This document shows positions 5,885-8,656 of a stretch of 8,656 bases of DNA, piece by piece. The notes under the pieces were generated by a model. It saw nothing but the letters and a program-made list of their open reading frames with translations. It was not told the DNA's origin and did no database searches. This DNA comes from Candidatus Caldipriscus sp. T1.2 (GTDB lineage Bacteria > Hydrothermota > Hydrothermia > LBFQ01), in contig LBFQ01000016.1 of NCBI GenBank assembly GCA_000980735.1, positions 9,530 to 18,185 on the forward strand, in the 5' to 3' direction. The position numbers and the translations under genes are program-made. Within the stretch, counting starts at the first letter, position 1. Each line of letters starts with the position of its first letter.

Positions 5885-7434
5885 ACCTCCCTAAGGGTGT
5901 CAGAGATCTCACCGAGCGTTGCCCCCTCCTTTGCACACTCAAATATATAAGGCATAAGATTTTCCGATCCCTTCGCCTTTTCCTTTAGCGTCCTTAGCGC
6001 CTCCAAAAATCCCTTACCCCTCTTGTTCTTATATTCCCTAACCCTCCTCTTCTGCTCCTCCTGCGCCTCCTCCGGCAAACTGAAGAGATCAATATTTTGC
6101 GGTTCCTTGGAAGTTCTGAAAATGTTTACCCCCACTATTAACCTCTCGCCCCTCTCCACCTCGGTTTGGTACCTGTAAGCACTTTCTTCAATCTCCCTTT
6201 GGAAGTACCCCATTTTCACCGCCTCAACCGCCCCTCCCATAGCCTCTATTTTTTCCAGATACTCCCAAACCCTCTCCTCTATTTCCTTAGTAAGACTCTC
6301 AACGAAATATGAACCCGCAAGGGGATCGACGGTATCCGGAATATCGGTCTCGTAAGCGATTATCTGCTGTGTCCTGAGGGCTACTAAAACTGAAGTTTCG
6401 GTGGGCAAAGATAGAGCCTCGTCGTAAGAGTTGGTGTGAAGGGATTGACAGCCACCCAATATCGCCGCGAGGGCCTCTATGGTTGTTCTTATTATGTTAT
6501 TTAAGGGTTCCTGGGCGGTTAGCGAAGAACCCGCGGTCTGGACATGGTACCTTAACATCATACTCCTGGGGTTTTTCGCCTTAAAGCGATCCTTCATTAT
6601 CCTGTACCATATTCTCCTTGCTGCCCTGAACTTGGCTATCTCCTCAAAGAAGTTTATTTGCGCGTTGAAAAAGAAGGAAAGGCGGGGGGCAAACTCGTCT
6701 ATATCTATTCCCCTCTTAAGGACCTCCTCCACGTACGCTATCGCATCCGCGAATGTGAAGGCAAGCTCCTGAACGGAATTCGCCCCAGCCTCCCTATAGT
6801 GATAACCCGATATGGATATTGGGTTCCATTTCGGCATATACTTTGCTGTGAATTCTATAAGGTCCCCCACAAGGCGCATTGATGGTTCCACGGGGTATAT
6901 GTAATTTCCCCTCGCCGCGAACTCCTTAAGTATATCGTTTTGAACGGTCCCCGATAGCTTCTCCCTCCTTGAACCCTTCCCTTCCGCAACGATGGTATAA
7001 AATGCCAAGATAATACCTGCCGTTGCGTTTATGGTCATGGAAGTTGATACCGCTTCCTGATCTATACCCTCAAAGACCTCCGCCATATCCTCCAAGGTGG
7101 AAATAGAAACCCCCGTCCTTCCAACCTCCCCCTCCGCCATAGGGTGATCCGCATCGTAGCCGAGCTGGGTGGGTAGGTCAAATGCTAAGGATAGTCCGGT
7201 CTGTCCCTGTGAAAGGAGGTACTTGAATCTCTCGTTTGTTTGCTTGGCGGTCCCATATCCCGCGTACTGCCTCATTGTCCATAGCCTTCCCCTGTACATA
7301 TTTGGATATATACCCCTAGTGAAGGGTGGATTTCCGGGAAGACCCAGATCCCTTTCCGGATCAAAATCCTTAAGGTCCTCTTGGGTATAAACTTCCTTTA
7401 TGGGAAGGCCGAAGGTGGTTTCAAACTTTTTCAT
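5854..7434 (-). CDS. Methylmalonyl-CoA mutase, large (catalytic) subunit without B12-binding domain
   Basis: This 526-residue TIM-barrel subunit should interconvert (R)-methylmalonyl-CoA and succinyl-CoA using adenosylcobalamin, in propionate or odd-chain/branched carbon metabolism. The family blocks are clear: RLWTMRQYAGYGTAKQTNER, LSLAFDLPTQLGYDADHP, STSMTINATA, GTVQNDILKEF, SISGYHYREAGA, QSLHTNSYDEA and a C-terminal NLMPYIFECAKEGATLGEI. By recalled alignment to the Propionibacterium enzyme, Tyr57 corresponds to Tyr89, Arg175 to Arg207, and Tyr211-His212 to Tyr243-His244. Tyr plus Arg at the first two positions is the methylmalonyl-CoA signature; isobutyryl-CoA mutases have Phe and Gln there. 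The protein ends where split-type large subunits end, so a separate small cobalamin-binding subunit must be encoded outside the window. The ATG overlaps the prs stop by 4 bases (ATGA). Confidence 0.94.
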   Translation of the reverse strand: MKKFETTFGLPIKEVYTQEDLKDFDPERDLGLPGNPPFTRGIYPNMYRGRLWTMRQYAGYGTAKQTNERFKYLLSQGQTGLSLAFDLPTQLGYDADHPMAEGEVGRTGVSISTLEDMAEVFEGIDQEAVSTSMTINATAGIILAFYTIVAEGKGSRREKLSGTVQNDILKEFAARGNYIYPVEPSMRLVGDLIEFTAKYMPKWNPISISGYHYREAGANSVQELAFTFADAIAYVEEVLKRGIDIDEFAPRLSFFFNAQINFFEEIAKFRAARRIWYRIMKDRFKAKNPRSMMLRYHVQTAGSSLTAQEPLNNIIRTTIEALAAILGGCQSLHTNSYDEALSLPTETSVLVALRTQQIIAYETDIPDTVDPLAGSYFVESLTKEIEERVWEYLEKIEAMGGAVEAVKMGYFQREIEESAYRYQTEVERGERLIVGVNIFRTSKEPQNIDLFSLPEEAQEEQKRRVREYKNKRGKGFLEALRTLKEKAKGSENLMPYIFECAKEGATLGEISDTLREVWGTYDELKT

Positions 7435-8375
7435 AGGAAGAGCTGGCTAACGGAACCACCCCTGTGGATCCTCCTAATTGCCTCCGCGAGAAATTGGGAT
7501 ATATCAAGGACCACGAACTTTGAAGGTAGATCATAGCGTTGGCTTATAGTATTGGTTACCACCACCCTTTCCGCAGGGCATTTTTCAAGTTTTTCTATGG
7601 CGTTCCCAGAAAATAGCCCATGTGTAGCCATAATTATTATCCTGTTTGCCCCTTCCTCCTTTAGTGCGTAAGCGGCGTTTGATATGGTCGTCGCGGTATC
7701 TATTATATCGTCTATGAGGAGGATGTTTTTACCCTTGACATCCCCTATTACCCTTACAACCTCAGCAACGTTGGGTTTAGGCCTCCTCTTGTCTATTAAT
7801 GCTATGGGCAAATTCCAAAGCTTTTCCGCTATAGTCCTCGCCCTCTTTATCCCCCCCACATCCGGCGATACTATGATCCACTCATCCGGATTCAAACCCA
7901 TGGGGAACTCGGAAAGTAGGTATTTTTTGAAAATTGGTGTTGCATAAAGGTTATCAACCGGAATGTCAAAGAAACCCTGTATTTGGTCCGCATGGAGATC
8001 AACGGTGAGGACCCTATCAAAGCCCGCGCTCTCAATTAACTTAGCCATAAGCTTTGCGGATATTGGAACCCTCGGCTTATCCTTTCTGTCCTGACGGGCA
8101 TAACCGAAATACGGTATAACCGCGGTGATCCTTGCTGCGGACGCCCTCTTGGCAGCATCACCGAGGAGTAAAAGCTCCAAAATGTTCTCCGCAGGCGGAT
8201 TTGTGGATTGAACTATGAATACATCATCCCCTCTAACGCTCTCATCTATCTGAACAAAGATCTCGCCATCAGAGAATCTACTAACCGAATGCTTGGTTAT
8301 CTCTATCCCAAGTTCTTCACAAATCCCAACCATTAAATCCCTATTTGAGTTTCCACCCAAAACCTTTATCTCCAA
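7431..8375 (-). CDS. prs: Ribose-phosphate pyrophosphokinase (PRPP synthetase)
   Basis: This 314-residue cytosolic enzyme makes PRPP from ribose-5-phosphate and ATP for nucleotide, His and Trp synthesis. Class I hallmarks are SRFSDGEIFVQIDESVRG at 32-49, AVIPYFGYARQDRK at 85-98, the signature VDLHADQIQGFFDIPVDNL at 125-143 with His128, Lys196 in IDKRRP, and the PRPP-binding loop LLIDDIIDTATT at 219-230. The loop has Thr229 where many relatives have Gly (DTAGT), a small variation. Length is normal. TTG 8375 gives MEIKVLGGNSN, which matches the family's first strand; it lies one base after tRNA-Ser, leaving no room for a ribosome-binding site. A second TTG at 8360, with GGAG nine bases upstream, is the alternative but would remove most of the first strand. 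Confidence 0.96.
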   Translation of the reverse strand: MEIKVLGGNSNRDLMVGICEELGIEITKHSVSRFSDGEIFVQIDESVRGDDVFIVQSTNPPAENILELLLLGDAAKRASAARITAVIPYFGYARQDRKDKPRVPISAKLMAKLIESAGFDRVLTVDLHADQIQGFFDIPVDNLYATPIFKKYLLSEFPMGLNPDEWIIVSPDVGGIKRARTIAEKLWNLPIALIDKRRPKPNVAEVVRVIGDVKGKNILLIDDIIDTATTISNAAYALKEEGANRIIIMATHGLFSGNAIEKLEKCPAERVVVTNTISQRYDLPSKFVVLDISQFLAEAIRRIHRGGSVSQLFL

Positions 8376-8376
8376 A

Positions 8377-8463
8377 CGGAGAGGGTGGGATTTGAACCCA
8401 CGAGGGGCTTACGCCCCTACGCGATTTCGAATCGCGCCCCTTCGGCCGCTCGGGCACCTCTCC
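8377..8463 (-). tRNA. tRNA-Ser (anticodon CGA)
   Basis: Read on the minus strand, acceptor GGAGAGG (8463-8457) pairs with CCTCTCC (8384-8378), and the discriminator is G at 8377. The anticodon stem CGCGA/TCGCG encloses loop TTCGAAA with anticodon CGA, decoding UCG. A long class II variable arm (GGGGC, GTAA, GCCCC) identifies Ser, and the T arm is GTGGG TTCAAAT CCCAC. The tRNA is 87 bases long, with no encoded CCA. It lies 25 bases after the carboxypeptidase stop and one base before the prs start, so it is probably co-transcribed with both. Confidence 0.97.
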
Positions 8464-8464
8464 G

Positions 8465-8520
8465 TAAGGGGAAAATTTTAAGGTTGGTTTAACCGTAAAA
8501 CCTCTCCACCTTTCCCCTTA
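8465..8520 (-). repeat. 10-bp inverted repeat ending one base before tRNA-Ser
   Basis: taaggggaaa at 8465-8474 and tttcccctta at 8511-8520 are perfect reverse complements separated by 36 bases. In the minus-strand transcript they could form a 10-bp stem enclosing the carboxypeptidase stop codon and ending one base before the first tRNA-Ser base. The loop region also holds a second copy (8500-8507) of the 8-base sequence at the tRNA 5' end (8456-8463), GGAGAGGT on the minus strand. Lack of a U-tract argues against an intrinsic terminator; an RNA-processing role is conjecture. Confidence 0.45.
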
Positions 8521-8656
8521 GATAATCCACCAAGTATTCCGATTTTATCTCCTCACCCGTCACTTCTTTTATAAGATCTTTGGTCTTGTAAAGGGAACCC
8601 TTGGAATGGATCTTGTGCTTTAGCCAAAGTATGATGGGTTCAAAATCTCCTTTTTC
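8489..8656 (-). CDS. M32-family carboxypeptidase (carboxypeptidase Taq type), C-terminal fragment
   Basis: An open frame enters from the right end of the window and runs 55 codons to a TAA at 8491-8489. Only the C-terminus is present; the HEXXH zinc site and the rest of the enzyme lie outside. The visible pattern is KGDFEPIILWLKHKIHSKGS, then YKTKDLIKEVTGEEI and YLVDYLRGKVERFYG. This matches the M32 C-terminal consensus G-D-F-x-P-(I/L)-x-x-W-L-x-x-x-I-H, then L-x-x-x-x-T-G-E, then YL-x-x-K-x-x-x-x-YG. These metallocarboxypeptidases remove C-terminal residues from peptides and are known from thermophiles such as Thermus. The stop lies 25 bases upstream of tRNA-Ser, consistent with one transcript. 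Confidence 0.85.
   Translation of the reverse strand, partial: EKGDFEPIILWLKHKIHSKGSLYKTKDLIKEVTGEEIKSEYLVDYLRGKVERFYG

Noticed and set aside
6479..7390. Plus-strand open frames within the mutase gene
   Set aside because: They are shadows of a strongly conserved coding gene on the minus strand.
8293..8481. 62-codon plus-strand frame across the prs start and tRNA-Ser
   Set aside because: It is antisense to a well-supported tRNA and to prs and shows no protein-like pattern of its own.
1..8656. CRISPR array, insertion sequence or integrase
   Set aside because: No regularly spaced repeats, transposase motifs or attachment-site duplications were seen; the two tRNAs are not flanked by partial tRNA copies.

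Overview
This is a tightly packed 8.66 kb bacterial segment with two gene blocks facing each other. Its first 14 bases (tctagaggatcccc) match the XbaI-BamHI-SmaI part of a pUC-type polylinker, so the left end is a cloning junction and not a natural end. The right end stops inside a gene. Arg is written mostly as AGG and Ile often as ATA, both common in thermophiles. A type IX-like C-terminal sorting domain, a bifunctional phosphoglucose/phosphomannose isomerase, an M32 carboxypeptidase and a split methylmalonyl-CoA mutase fit an uncultivated thermophile near the FCB/WOR-3 (Stahlbacteria, Hydrothermae) lineages. That placement is inference.

Plus-strand block (16-4705): the tail of an unidentified gene; a CDP-alcohol phosphatidyltransferase that looks like the inositol-phosphate subtype; a 607-residue secreted beta-rich protein; a putative lipoprotein; bifunctional PGI/PMI; tRNA-Val(UAC); and a small CC/Se-motif protein. 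Most neighbours overlap or nearly touch, suggesting one transcription unit. It covers envelope lipid synthesis, a secreted protein/lipoprotein pair and sugar-phosphate interconversion.

Minus-strand block (8656 down to 4685): the C-terminus of an M32 carboxypeptidase, tRNA-Ser(CGA), prs (PRPP synthetase), the catalytic large subunit of methylmalonyl-CoA mutase without its B12 domain, and an O-antigen polymerase/ligase-like membrane protein. Junctions here also overlap by 4 to 31 bases. The two blocks converge and overlap by 21 bases, with no intergenic terminator.

The most unusual feature is how the tRNA genes are wedged between coding genes. tRNA-Val begins before the stop codon of PGI/PMI, so 5' maturation of the tRNA would remove the stop codon from that mRNA. 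Both tRNAs lack an encoded CCA and are followed after exactly one base by a TTG that is the best start of the next gene, so 3' maturation would leave a nearly leaderless mRNA. A 10-bp inverted repeat ends one base before tRNA-Ser. I found no CRISPR array, insertion sequence or rRNA, and no gene-free stretch over 300 bases.
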